Positions 1 to 8,099 of a stretch of DNA of 64,000 bases are shown here, in pieces (position 1 is the stretch's first letter; each line of letters opens with the position of its first letter). The notes below the pieces were generated by a model that did not search any database, was not told the origin of the DNA, and was given only the letters and a program-made list of their open reading frames with translations. This stretch comes from JBMNGO01 sp050949885 (GTDB lineage: Bacteria > Bacillota > Syntrophomonadia > Syntrophomonadales > Syntrophomonadaceae): contig JBMNGO010000007.1 of NCBI GenBank assembly GCA_050949885.1, forward strand, positions 124,001 to 188,000, written 5' to 3'. The translations under genes and the position numbers were made by a program.

Positions 1-624
1 GATATGGCGGTTGCCAAAGATGTTGACCTGGTTATCGAAGCTGCCATTGAAAATATGGAAATTAAAAAAACCATCTTTAAAGAACTGGATGAAATTTGCA
101 AACCAGAATGTATCTTAGCTTCTAATACTTCAGCCCTCAGCATAACCGAAATAGGGGCGGCTACCGGCCGTGCCGACAAAGTTATCGGAATGCATTTCTT
201 CAACCCAGTTCCTGCCATGAAACTGGTGGAGATTATAAAGGGCGCATCAACCAGTCAGGAAACCTTTGACAAGGTAAAGGCAATAAGCGAGCAAATGGGC
301 AAATCACCGGTACAAATCAACGAAGCTCCTGGCTTTGTAGTAAACCGGCTATTAATACCCATGCTCAATGAAGCTATGTATGCAGTAATGGAAGGCGTAG
401 CCAATGCCGAAGATGTGGACACCTCCATGAAGTTTGGTGCCGGACATCCCATGGGGCCCTTGGCTTTAGCGGATATGATCGGGCTTGATATCTGCTTGGC
501 CATTATGCAGACTCTTCATCGGGAATTCGGCGATGACAAATATCGTCCCTGCCCGCTGTTAGCTAAAATGGTTCGTGCCAACAAGCTGGGCCGCAAGACC
601 GGCGAAGGCTTCTTCAAATATTAA
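1..624 (+). CDS. hbd: 3-hydroxybutyryl-CoA dehydrogenase, 5'-truncated by window edge
   Basis: This NAD-dependent enzyme oxidises (S)-3-hydroxybutyryl-CoA to acetoacetyl-CoA in butyrate oxidation or synthesis. The reading frame is open from base 1, so the N-terminal Rossmann glycine motif lies outside the window. What is visible is the end of the NAD domain (DLVIEAAIENMEIKK, SNTSALSITEI), the catalytic-histidine motif HFFNPVPAMKLVE near codon 65, and the C-terminal helical domain (GFVVNRLLIPMLNEA, GAGHPMGPLALADMIGLD, ending GRKTGEGFFKY). All of these are characteristic of the family. A second, full-length paralogue lies at 49158. The gene ends just before a strong hairpin, so it is probably the last gene of its operon. 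Identification is secure; the substrate chain length is inferred. Confidence 0.95.
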   Translation, partial: DMAVAKDVDLVIEAAIENMEIKKTIFKELDEICKPECILASNTSALSITEIGAATGRADKVIGMHFFNPVPAMKLVEIIKGASTSQETFDKVKAISEQMGKSPVQINEAPGFVVNRLLIPMLNEAMYAVMEGVANAEDVDTSMKFGAGHPMGPLALADMIGLDICLAIMQTLHREFGDDKYRPCPLLAKMVRANKLGRKTGEGFFKY

Positions 625-634
625 AAATAAAAAT

Positions 635-665
635 AAAGGGGCAGCAGAACATGCTGCCCCTTAAC
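635..665. terminator. Rho-independent terminator, probably bidirectional
   Basis: The perfect 8-bp stem GGGGCAGC (638-645) / GCTGCCCC (653-660) has a 7-base loop. A-rich sequence lies on its left and TTAAC on its right. It sits between the convergent ends of the dehydrogenase gene and the TOBE gene, so it can serve both. Confidence 0.8.
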
Positions 666-670
666 ATTTC

Positions 671-904
671 TTACACCCCATAATCCCTTTCTTCTTTGGA
701 ATCCTTGATAATAGTCACATCAGTTGAATTAAATAGAGCAAAAACTTCATTGCCTTCAGCCAGGTTCATAGCTTCGGCAGCTGCATTGGTTACTGTAGCG
801 GTAACGGGGCGATCGCCGATATCAATAATTACTTCGGTAATATCATGCCCTGGTTTTATTTTCATAATCTTTCCCACCAGTTTATTAGGATCACTGATTC
901 TCAT
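671..904 (-). CDS. TOBE-domain (Mop-like) molybdate/tungstate-binding protein
   Basis: This 77-residue protein is essentially one TOBE domain. It starts MRISDPNKLVGKI and has the family pattern of an N-terminal N-x-L-x-G-x-I strand, a central IDIGDRPVTATVTNAA segment, and a closing E-V-F-A-L-F-x-x-T-D-V strand. Single-domain Mop proteins bind molybdate or tungstate oxyanions as oligomers and buffer them in the cytoplasm; that role is known for the family and not shown here. The start at 904 is chosen because AAAGGAGG lies 9-10 bases upstream. An in-frame upstream ATG at 961 would add residues with no ribosome binding site. No transporter genes are adjacent, so it looks monocistronic. Confidence 0.8.
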   Translation of the reverse strand: MRISDPNKLVGKIMKIKPGHDITEVIIDIGDRPVTATVTNAAAEAMNLAEGNEVFALFNSTDVTIIKDSKEERDYGV

Positions 905-1161
905 TCTTAGCCAACCTCCTTTACATATATTTTGCGCAGATATATAAAAGTTTATTTGCAAGGGGATGGCGTTAGGCGTTATTACCAGGCTGATGTAATC
1001 ATGCCAATGAAAACGGCTTTTTTACATGTATCGGCTGTGGTCACTATTTGATGCAATTGTACAGGTTTAGGCTTATTTGGATCATAATGAATAAACTACC
1101 TTCTATCTGGCAAACTATTCTAAACCAGCCTAATAAAGAAGGGGACTAAGGAGACAACTTT

Positions 1162-2730
1162 ATGCGCTATTTAAGCACCAGGAATCAGGCAACTGATATG
1201 ACGCTGACGCCCAACAAAATCCTTTCTCAATCATTGTCTGCGGATTTGCAGCAGAACATAAGTAACCTGAACATTTTGCTGGATAAATGTTCGGACGCAA
1301 TAATGAGGCCTTTTGCTTTTGGCAGTAAAAAAACCACCAAATGCCTTTTGCTTTATTTTGACGGCTTGGCCGATAAAGCGCAAATCGAAGATCATATACT
1401 AAAAAACCTCCTGATGGAACTCAACATGTTAAATGAAGACTCTCTTACCCAAGAGGGATCTCTCCTTGATTTTATTAAGGAACGAGTATTGAGCTTGTCA
1501 AGTATAAAAGTAGTGGCCTCCTTTGAGGAGCTATCTCATTCCATGAATTCCGGCGATGCCATAATAATGATTGACGGATACAAGCAGGCCCTGGCAGCTG
1601 GAACCCGCTTCTGGAAAACCCGCGCCATTGAAAGCCCCAATAACGAAAGCACTATTCAGGGGCCCAAGGAAGGTTTCACTGAAACCCTGCGTGTAAATAC
1701 CGCCCTGTTAAGGCGCAGGCTCAGATCTGCCCAGCTGAAAATGGAAACCACCATTTTGGGTAGAATTAGCAAAACTGATGTTGTCATAATCTATCTGGAA
1801 GGGATTGCTCCTCCCGAAGTATTAGCCCAGGTTAAAGATCGCCTGAATGCCATTGATATTGACAGCATACTGGATACGGGTTATCTGGAAGAGTATCTGT
1901 TCCAACCCAGGTTTAGTATCTTTTCCCAGGTCCAATATACAGAAAAACCGGACAGGGTCTGTGGTATGCTCCTGGAAGGGAAAGTTTGTATTATGGTAGA
2001 AGGGTCACCAATGGCTATGGTTTTGCCTACTTCTTTTCCCCAGTTTCTAAATGCAGCGGAAGACTATTATCAACACTTTATTACCGGCTCTCTTTTTCGT
2101 TTGTTACGTTTTGGCGCATTTGTAATTGCCCTGTTTTTGCCTTCACTATATGTAGCTATTATATCTTTCCATCAGGAAATGCTCCCTACCAATCTTTATC
2201 TAACCATTTCTTCCAGCCGGGAAGGGATTCCGTTTCCTGCAATAGTTGAAGCATTATTGATGGAAGCAACCTTTGAACTGTTACGGGAAGCCGGACTAAG
2301 GCTACCCCAAGTAATAGGACCGGCGGTTAGCATAGTGGGAGCATTGATAATAGGTGATGCAGCAGTTCGTGCGGGACTGGTTTCTTCTTTGATGGTAGTT
2401 GTGGTAGCTTTTACTGGGATTGCTTCATTTGTTGTTCCGGTTTATAACGGCAGCCTGATAATCCGCATTACCCGCTTTGGTATATTAATGACGGCTGGTC
2501 TTTTTGGTTTGCCTGGTATAATAATGTTCTTACTGCTGATAATAATCAGAACAGCCTCTATTCAAAACCTGGGACAGCCTTACCTGGAGCCTTTATCACC
2601 TCTTAACCTGCGGCAAATGACTGACATCATAGTACGCCGACCCTGGTCTAATAATGCCATGAGGCCAAATACCCCAGGTATGGAGAATAAAAAGAGACAG
2701 AATATTAAAGACATGGGTAACGGTGAGTAG
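1162..2730 (+). CDS. gerKA: Spore germination protein, GerAA/GerKA family
   Basis: This is the A subunit of a nutrient germinant receptor in the inner spore membrane. The 522-residue protein has a hydrophilic N-terminal half of about 290 residues containing the family signatures SGDAIIMIDGYKQAL, ESPNNESTIQGPKEGFTE and LRRRLRSAQLKME. Membrane spans follow from about residue 315 (LLRFGAFVIALFLPSLYVAI, then the PFPAIVEALLMEATFELLREAG loop, then further helices). A ribosome binding site AAGGAG lies about 8 bases before the ATG. It is the first gene of a three-gene ger operon in the order A-C-B. Family assignment is firm; the germinant is unknown. Confidence 0.95.
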   Translation: MRYLSTRNQATDMTLTPNKILSQSLSADLQQNISNLNILLDKCSDAIMRPFAFGSKKTTKCLLLYFDGLADKAQIEDHILKNLLMELNMLNEDSLTQEGSLLDFIKERVLSLSSIKVVASFEELSHSMNSGDAIIMIDGYKQALAAGTRFWKTRAIESPNNESTIQGPKEGFTETLRVNTALLRRRLRSAQLKMETTILGRISKTDVVIIYLEGIAPPEVLAQVKDRLNAIDIDSILDTGYLEEYLFQPRFSIFSQVQYTEKPDRVCGMLLEGKVCIMVEGSPMAMVLPTSFPQFLNAAEDYYQHFITGSLFRLLRFGAFVIALFLPSLYVAIISFHQEMLPTNLYLTISSSREGIPFPAIVEALLMEATFELLREAGLRLPQVIGPAVSIVGALIIGDAAVRAGLVSSLMVVVVAFTGIASFVVPVYNGSLIIRITRFGILMTAGLFGLPGIIMFLLLIIIRTASIQNLGQPYLEPLSPLNLRQMTDIIVRRPWSNNAMRPNTPGMENKKRQNIKDMGNGE

Positions 2731-2731
2731 A

Positions 2732-3913
2732 ATGAGCAAATCCCTTATCATAAGCCTGATCATCATTAGTTGTCTAGCTTTGCCGGGATGTTTCAATTTT
2801 GTGGACATAGACGATACAGTAGCCGTAGTTGCTTACGGTTGGGATATTGATGGTGAACATAAAATATTATCAGCACAGATAGCCCTGCCCCAACCAACAT
2901 CATCAGAATCAATTGGCAGTGGGGCCAGTTCCAAATATGTGGTGGTATCCCGCCGTGGTCCCACATTCACTGAGGCTGCCCGAACAATGAACCTGAGTTT
3001 GCCCCGTAAACCTCTCTGGGAAATGGCTGATGTTCTGGTGGTGAGTGAGCAAGTAGCCAAAACTGATGCCGTGCTATATATTGATTCAGTTGTGCGTAAT
3101 CCCCGCATACGGTATAATACTCAATTTTTTCTAGCTAAAGGGGTACGCACCGAGGAAATTTTCCAAGTGCCCATTCCACCGGAAGAGTCTGCTGGCGCCG
3201 GACTGGAACAATTAATTGATATCCAGCGAAATATAATCGGGATTTATACTCCAGTTAAAATAAAGGATTTCTTAGTTAAATTAGCTGCGGAGGGCATCCA
3301 GCCAATAATTCCCCAGATAACAGTTTCCAAACAGGACGGGCGGGAAACCCTTTTATTATCAGGTACTGCAATATTCCAAAACCGCCGAATGGTAGGATCT
3401 TTAGATGCAGAGCAATCCCGGGGATTAGCCTTATTAACACCGGGAGCAGCAAGTATGGGTCTTATCCATATTAGTAGTTCCCAATTTGCCAATAAACACG
3501 GAAATCCCATATATGAGAGAATTGCCCTGGAAATAGGTGATTACCAGCCAAAAACCGAGTTTAGGATCAATGGCGACGAGATTACCTTCAATATTGAAAT
3601 AGAGGTTGATGTCAATATCATTGAGAGAAGTAGTACTAAAGATGTTTTCTTCCTTGACACAGTCAGAGCCATAGAAAGGGAGGCTGCTCGGCAACTGCAA
3701 AAAGACGTAATGTCTTGTATTGAAAAGGCGCAAAGTTTAAAAAGTGATATTTTTGGCTGGGGATTGACCATAAAACGCAAAAATCCACAGGAATGGAAAT
3801 TAATGAGAGAACATTGGGATGAAAACATATTTCCTAAGGTTAAAAGTAATGTTACTGTTACTTGTCACTTAAGAAAAATCTATCTGGAGAGACAAGGTTT
3901 TAACTTTAATTAA
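2732..3913 (+). CDS. gerKC: Spore germination lipoprotein, Ger(x)C family
   Basis: This is the C subunit of the germinant receptor, a lipoprotein on the outer face of the inner spore membrane. It begins MSKSLIISLIIISCLALPGC, which is a lipoprotein signal with lipobox LPGC. The mature part has the family features DIDDTVAVVAYGWDID, the RRGPTFTEAARTMN stretch and a C-terminal GWGLTIKRKNPQEWK segment. The ATG at 2732 follows the stop of the A gene by one base and has GGTGAG 4 bases upstream; a GTG at 2723, overlapping the A gene, is the alternative. Translation is likely coupled to the A gene. Confidence 0.93.
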   Translation: MSKSLIISLIIISCLALPGCFNFVDIDDTVAVVAYGWDIDGEHKILSAQIALPQPTSSESIGSGASSKYVVVSRRGPTFTEAARTMNLSLPRKPLWEMADVLVVSEQVAKTDAVLYIDSVVRNPRIRYNTQFFLAKGVRTEEIFQVPIPPEESAGAGLEQLIDIQRNIIGIYTPVKIKDFLVKLAAEGIQPIIPQITVSKQDGRETLLLSGTAIFQNRRMVGSLDAEQSRGLALLTPGAASMGLIHISSSQFANKHGNPIYERIALEIGDYQPKTEFRINGDEITFNIEIEVDVNIIERSSTKDVFFLDTVRAIEREAARQLQKDVMSCIEKAQSLKSDIFGWGLTIKRKNPQEWKLMREHWDENIFPKVKSNVTVTCHLRKIYLERQGFNFN

Positions 3914-4021
3914 AGGAGATTCTAACACTGCCAAGGGACGGCTTATTAATGCATGGTAGAATTGGCGGCCAAACAGGCTTCACAAATTTAAGGAAACCCT
4001 GGGCGAAAAAAGGAGGGTTTA

Positions 4022-5119
4022 ATGCTGCAGATTAGCAATAACCAATTATTTTGCATATTATTTTTGACCATTGCACCCTGTTTTGGGGCCTTATGACCAA
4101 CTATATTGGCGGGAGTTTCCGCTAATCATGCCTGGCTTACAGTAATATTAACCAGTATCCCCGGTTTGTTCCTGATAATGGTCTATACCGGGTTACTGGA
4201 AAAAAGCTCAAATACGTTTCCTATAATGCTTGAGGAGCATCTGGGTAAAATTGCCGGAAAGATCCTGGCCATTATATATATTGCTGTTTTTGCCCTATTA
4301 TCTATCCTTTATCTCCGCTTTTACGAAGAATTCATTATTAATAATGTACTTCTGGGCAGCCCGGTCAGTGCACTGCTGATGATTATTGTTATTCCGGGAT
4401 TCTATGCTATTTACTGTGGTACCCAGGTAATGGCCCGGGTGAGTGAAATTGTTTTTATAGTGGCTTTTCCTCTGGCGATTTTGCTCCTTTTAGCGGGAAT
4501 GACAGAAAAGCCTGACTTTGCCAACTTATTGCCCCTAACTAACATCAGTCCTGTCAATCTTTTGGAGGCAGTTTATCTGAATACCTGGCATGTTGGTAAT
4601 ATGGTTCTAATTCTGGCCCTGTATAGTTTTTGCCAGCAAAATGTGAGAGTAATCAAAACTATGCTGATCAGGGTTACTCTTGTTCTGGTCCTTTATTTAT
4701 CTACAGAAATGCTGGTGATTCTTATTGTACTGGGGGCTGACCTGACTGCCACTCAGTCCTTTCCTTTATTCGAAATAGCAAGGAATATCGAACTTGGAGG
4801 CTTTATACGCAATTTAGAAGTTTTCTTTATTTCTTCATTTATTATGGGTATTTGCATATCCGTAACCATTTTCTGGTTTATGGCCTGCTATTGTACTCAA
4901 AAAGTTTTTAATCTGAAGGATTACCGCTTCCTGGCTGCCCCAGCAGGCATAATCATAGCTTTTGGCTCTATTCTCATCAGCCCCAATACCTTTTGGGTTT
5001 TCAGCATCCTGGAAAAAATCGCACCGATCTTCTTCGGAGTCTTTTTTGTACTGATTCCCATTCTTTTATACCTAATTGCCTTAATAAAATCCCGTCTTGC
5101 ACCAGGCACAAAAGCCTAA
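4022..5119 (+). pseudogene. gerKB: GerAB/GerKB-family germination permease with in-frame TGA
   Basis: This is the B subunit of the germinant receptor, an APC-superfamily membrane protein of about 365 residues with ten predicted helices. A strong ribosome binding site (AAGGAGGG, 4 bases before ATG 4022) opens MLQISNNQLFCILFLTIAPC. After 24 codons the frame meets TGA at 4094-4096. It then continues as PTILAGVSANHAWLTVIL and on through clear family sequence to 5119. The position aligns with a hydrophobic residue just before the conserved proline of helix 1 in GerAB proteins, and TTA to TGA is one base change. As written, the first helix is cut off. Alternatives are a sequencing error or UGA recoding, which I consider unlikely. 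The operon position after the A and C subunits fits. Confidence 0.85.
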
Positions 5120-5123
5120 AAGT

Positions 5124-5150
5124 AATCACGGGGACAGGTACCTTGATTCT
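5124..5150 (+). repeat. Half-copy of the GGGGACAGGTACCTTGATTC repeat family
   Basis: This stretch begins AATCACGGGGACAGGTACC and continues TTGATTCT. The same words recur at 22455, 29941, 30001 and 55511. Here only one arm is present, just after the ger operon. Confidence 0.6.
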
Positions 5151-5273
5151 GCCGTATTTTCTTCATCCTTAAACCAACCATAAGCTGGTCCTAATTATAT
5201 CAGCATAGGCTGGCAGTTGTATCTGGATGGTGTATCACAGTTGGAGCAGTCCCGCTGGAATAGGTAAGCAAGA

Positions 5274-5975
5274 TCAGCTAGATGAAACATGAGGCCAAAA
5301 CCTCACGGTACCTGCAATCCTGTCAAATAAGTCTTGGTCCTCGTCATTAATTGTGTGGGAGTAGAAGACTATGGAAAAACCATAATTACTATAGGTGATG
5401 CGATAAACATGAGGATGCCAGCTGCCCATTTCAGTGGCAATTCTAGTTACAGTCCTGGATCCTTTATAGGAACTGACCGGAAAATCCGTTTTGGTCAGCA
5501 GCTCCCCATCACCGACTGCTGACGGGTTATAAGTCAAGAACTCGGCTTCCTGTCCGGGCTTAAGCAGGACAACCGGCGGAATTTCAGCTACTTTTTGACT
5601 ATTGTCGTCATAAAAGACTGTGTAGCTCATGGTCCAATTACCCGGAAAATGAAGCGAAAACACAAGCTCTTCACTGTCCTGCAGCGGCTGCGAGCCGCAC
5701 TCCGTTAATTCGCTTAAGGGTACCCTGGCCTCCAGCTTTTTCCAACCCGGTATTTGATCTGATTCAGTTATTCTCATGTTATCAGCTTCATTTGCCTCAA
5801 TAGCCACAGGCACAATTTCCGTAGTTTCAGGCTGATCAGATAATTGTGTTTCCTCCACTGCGCTGCCCTCTGGTATATCGGATACACTTGGCACAACTGA
5901 ATTTTCACAGCCGCTTATCACTAACAACATAAGACTGATAAAAACCGCTGTTTTACTAAATATTGTATTTTTCAT
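5274..5975 (-). CDS. Secreted lipoprotein of unknown function
   Basis: The protein has 233 residues and begins MKNTIFSKTAVFISLMLLVI followed by SGC, a typical lipoprotein signal with the acylated cysteine at residue 23. A low-complexity linker rich in Glu, Val and Pro follows (to about residue 75). Then comes a globular part of alternating strands with ELVFSLHFPGNWTMSYTVFYDD and SNYGFSIVFYSHTIND, ending near HVSSS. I do not recognise the family. It resembles small extracytoplasmic proteins with a single beta-rich domain. AGGAGA lies about 8 bases before the ATG. It stands alone, convergent with the ger operon. Confidence 0.75.
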   Translation of the reverse strand: MKNTIFSKTAVFISLMLLVISGCENSVVPSVSDIPEGSAVEETQLSDQPETTEIVPVAIEANEADNMRITESDQIPGWKKLEARVPLSELTECGSQPLQDSEELVFSLHFPGNWTMSYTVFYDDNSQKVAEIPPVVLLKPGQEAEFLTYNPSAVGDGELLTKTDFPVSSYKGSRTVTRIATEMGSWHPHVYRITYSNYGFSIVFYSHTINDEDQDLFDRIAGTVRFWPHVSSS

Positions 5976-6168
5976 CCGGTCATTCTCCTGATTTCCAATT
6001 CTTACTTTAACCCTAATATAATAGGTCAGTCAGAACAAGAATAAAATTCAACTTATCCGCAATGAAGGGGAAAAGCCCAATAATGGCGCATTTAAAATAT
6101 GACAATAATGTTCTGCTTTTCTGTTTATGTCCTATTTGTGTAGCAGGCAATTTACAAATACAAGCTAA

Positions 6169-6437
6169 CCACATGTATCCACACTTGATAAATTCGATCT
6201 TGCCAAGGAACCAGAGGTCAACAATAACCCTATGACTTGGTTGTTACTGACACAGAGTGGGAAAGTATATTCATGGGACCAAAGGCGAAGTACCCTGACT
6301 TTGGGGATTATCGTTTCACTGGAGGATTTTACTCGACAATTGGTCTGGGTCAGGAATTTAAAGGTTATCATTATAAATTGGTAGTGGCAGTTATCCCTGC
6401 AGAAGAACTGGAAGCCGAGCTAAGTGATTGGGAGTAG
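6169..6437 (+). pseudogene. Remnant of an unrecognised gene, frameshifted near 6230
   Basis: One frame reads STLDKFDLAKEPEVNNNP up to about 6231. An adjacent frame then reads YDLVVTDTEWESIFMGPKA and continues to a stop at 6437, ending EAELSDWE. The two join naturally if a single base is gained or lost near 6230. There is no start codon with a ribosome binding site, and the frame is closed upstream at 6166. The family is not recognised. The remnant is followed by a terminator hairpin, as a real gene would be. Confidence 0.4.
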
Positions 6438-6476
6438 CGATATAGTAAAGTGAATCAGCAAAATAGCCAAAACAAA

Positions 6477-6500
6477 AGAGGGCTCACACCCTCTATTTTT
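6477..6500. terminator. Hairpin terminator, serves the minus-strand tRNA transcript and the plus-strand remnant
   Basis: The stem AGAGGG (6477-6482) / CCCTCT (6489-6494) has a 6-base loop. It is followed by ATTTTT on the plus strand and by TTTTG on the minus strand. It is the first terminator downstream of tRNA-Leu(CAA), so a tRNA transcript ending here would include the whole repeat array at 6507-7175. Confidence 0.65.
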
Positions 6501-6506
6501 CTTGTA

Positions 6507-7175
6507 TGGTGCCAGAGGTGGGACTCGCCTGTACCCGGAGGGTGAACCCACACGCCTCGCGGCACACGATTACTTATTTTCTTATGGTGCCAGAGGTGGG
6601 ACTCGCCTGTACCCGGAGGGTGAACCCACACGCCTCGCGGCACACGCCAGGTGCCGGGTGGGACCGCCTGTCCCGGAGGGTGCCCCCGCCTCGCGGCCCG
6701 TCTTACTGGTGCCAGAGGTGGGACTCGCCTGTACCCGGAGGGTGAACCCACACGCCTCGCGGCACACGATTACTTATTCTCTTATGGTGCCAGAGGTGGG
6801 ACTCGCCTGTACCCGGAGGGTGAACCCACACGCCTCGCGGCACACGATTACTTATTTCTCTTATGGTGCCAGAGGTGGGACTCGCCTGTACCCGGAGGGT
6901 GAACCCACACGCCTCGCGGCACACGATTACTTATTCTCTTATGGTGCCAGAGGTGGGACTCGCCTGTACCCGGAGGGTGAACCCACACGCCTCGCGGCAC
7001 ACGATTACTTATTCTCTTATGGTGCCAGAGGTGGGACTCGCCTGTACCCGGAGGGTGAACCCACACGCCTCGCGGCACACGATTACTTATTCTCTTATGG
7101 TGCCAGAGGTGGGACTCGCCTGTACCCGGAGGGTGAACCCACACGCCTCGCGGCACACGATTACTTATTCTCTTA
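6507..7175 (-). repeat. Nine tandem copies of a modified tRNA-Leu 3' half
   Basis: Units start at 6507, 6585, about 6650 (divergent), 6707, 6785, 6864, 6942, 7020 and 7098, and the true tRNA follows at 7176; the period is 78 bases (once 79). Read on the minus strand, each unit has the variable-arm and T-stem sequence, then the acceptor 3' strand CTCTGGCACCA of the adjacent tRNA-Leu(CAA). A 17-base insertion interrupts the T arm between CGAGT and GGGTT. An AT-rich spacer (TAAGAGAATAAGTAATCGTG) joins the units. The copy at about 6650-6706 is shortened and GC-richer. None has a 5' half, so none can be a functional tRNA. The long open frames across the array are artefacts of periodicity. Confidence 0.95.
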
Positions 7176-7260
7176 TGGTGCCAGAGGTGGGACTCGAACC
7201 CACACGCCTCGCGGCACACGATTTTGAGTCGCGCTCGTCTGCCAATTCCGACACTCTGGC
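7176..7260 (-). tRNA. tRNA-Leu, anticodon CAA
   Basis: Read on the minus strand, the acceptor stem GCCAGAG pairs with CTCTGGC, followed by discriminator A and an encoded CCA (7176-7178). The anticodon stem CGCGA / TCGTG encloses loop CTCAAAA, giving anticodon CAA, which reads UUG. A long variable arm and the T arm GTGGGTTCGAGTCCCAC are typical of class II tRNA-Leu. A consensus promoter precedes it. Confidence 0.95.
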
Positions 7261-7288
7261 TGATTTATTCACTTCCGATGCAACCATT

Positions 7289-7317
7289 ATTATAATTGTC
7301 CCCTGAACCCTTGTCAA
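7289..7317 (-). promoter_or_regulatory. Sigma-A type promoter for tRNA-Leu(CAA)
   Basis: On the minus strand TTGACA (7312-7317) and TATAAT (7289-7294) are separated by 17 bases, a perfect consensus, about 29 bases before the tRNA. Confidence 0.88.
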
Positions 7318-7483
7318 CCAAAGATTCGCTCTATCACCTAAAGGGCGGCATAAGCTGTACCTGCTGTCATAAGAAGGCAGATTTGGGATAAAGGATATTT
7401 GAGGGTTAATGGCGAAACATATCAAGTAAATTGGATTTTGTCTCCCCATTTCTTGACAATTTATCATAAGGGAGAAGTTAGGA

Positions 7484-8065
7484 ATGATATCGGAAGAATT
7501 GTTAGTTAAGCAGAGCCGTCAGGGAGATCTGAAGGCTTTTGAAGAACTTGTATTGCTTTATCAGGATAAAATATATGCACTGGCTTATAGATACCTAGGT
7601 AATGAAGAAGATGCTAATGATCTGGCTCAAGAGGCATTTATCAAGGCTTTTAGATCATTATCCTCATTTAAGGGGGAATCAGGTTTTGGCACCTGGTTGT
7701 TCCGTATAGCCAGCAACCTATGCTTGGACGAACTGCGAGGAAGGAAAAGACGGATCAAATGCCTTTCCCTGGATGAGCCGGTAATTACATCCCAGGGTGA
7801 GGAACTACCCAAAGAAATACCGGATCTCTCAGCAGCGGTGGATGACAAATACGAGAAAAAAGAGCTCTCATTATACATACAGAAACTACTTAACGAGTTA
7901 AAACCAGATTATAAGGCAATCATCGTATTAAGGGACATGATGGGTTTTAGTTACGAGGAAATAGCAGAAATTTTGAAATGTTCTCAAGGCACTGTAAAGA
8001 GTCGTCTTAATCGCGCCAGGGCCATTTTAAGAAAAAAGTTGTTAAAGAGGGAACTTTTGCCTTAA
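7484..8065 (+). CDS. ECF-type RNA polymerase sigma factor (SigW/RpoE-like)
   Basis: This 193-residue group 4 sigma factor directs RNA polymerase to stress or envelope promoters. Region 2 is clear (AFEELVLLYQDKIYALAYRY, EDANDLAQEAFIKAFRSL, GTWLFRIASNLCLDELR). It is followed by an acidic linker and region 4 with its helix-turn-helix (LRDMMGFSYEEIAEIL, CSQGTVKSRLNRARAILRKKL). GGGAGAAG lies about 8 bases before the ATG. The next gene, 34 bases downstream, encodes its likely membrane anti-sigma factor, the usual arrangement. Confidence 0.95.
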   Translation: MISEELLVKQSRQGDLKAFEELVLLYQDKIYALAYRYLGNEEDANDLAQEAFIKAFRSLSSFKGESGFGTWLFRIASNLCLDELRGRKRRIKCLSLDEPVITSQGEELPKEIPDLSAAVDDKYEKKELSLYIQKLLNELKPDYKAIIVLRDMMGFSYEEIAEILKCSQGTVKSRLNRARAILRKKLLKRELLP

Positions 8066-8099
8066 TACCTCGTCTAAAGAAACGAGGAGGATATACTTA

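Noticed and set aside
4094..4122. Selenocysteine insertion at the TGA of the germination permease
   Set aside because: Relatives have a hydrophobic residue rather than Cys at this place, the stem is only 4 bp, and a single TTA to TGA change explains it.
6507..7175. CRISPR array
   Set aside because: The units are almost identical over their whole length, with no variable spacers, and match the adjacent tRNA.
6502..7306. Long open frames in several phases across the tRNA-repeat array
   Set aside because: The frames exist because the 78-base period is a multiple of three. Their protein is a simple repeat, no ribosome binding site fits, and all phases look alike.
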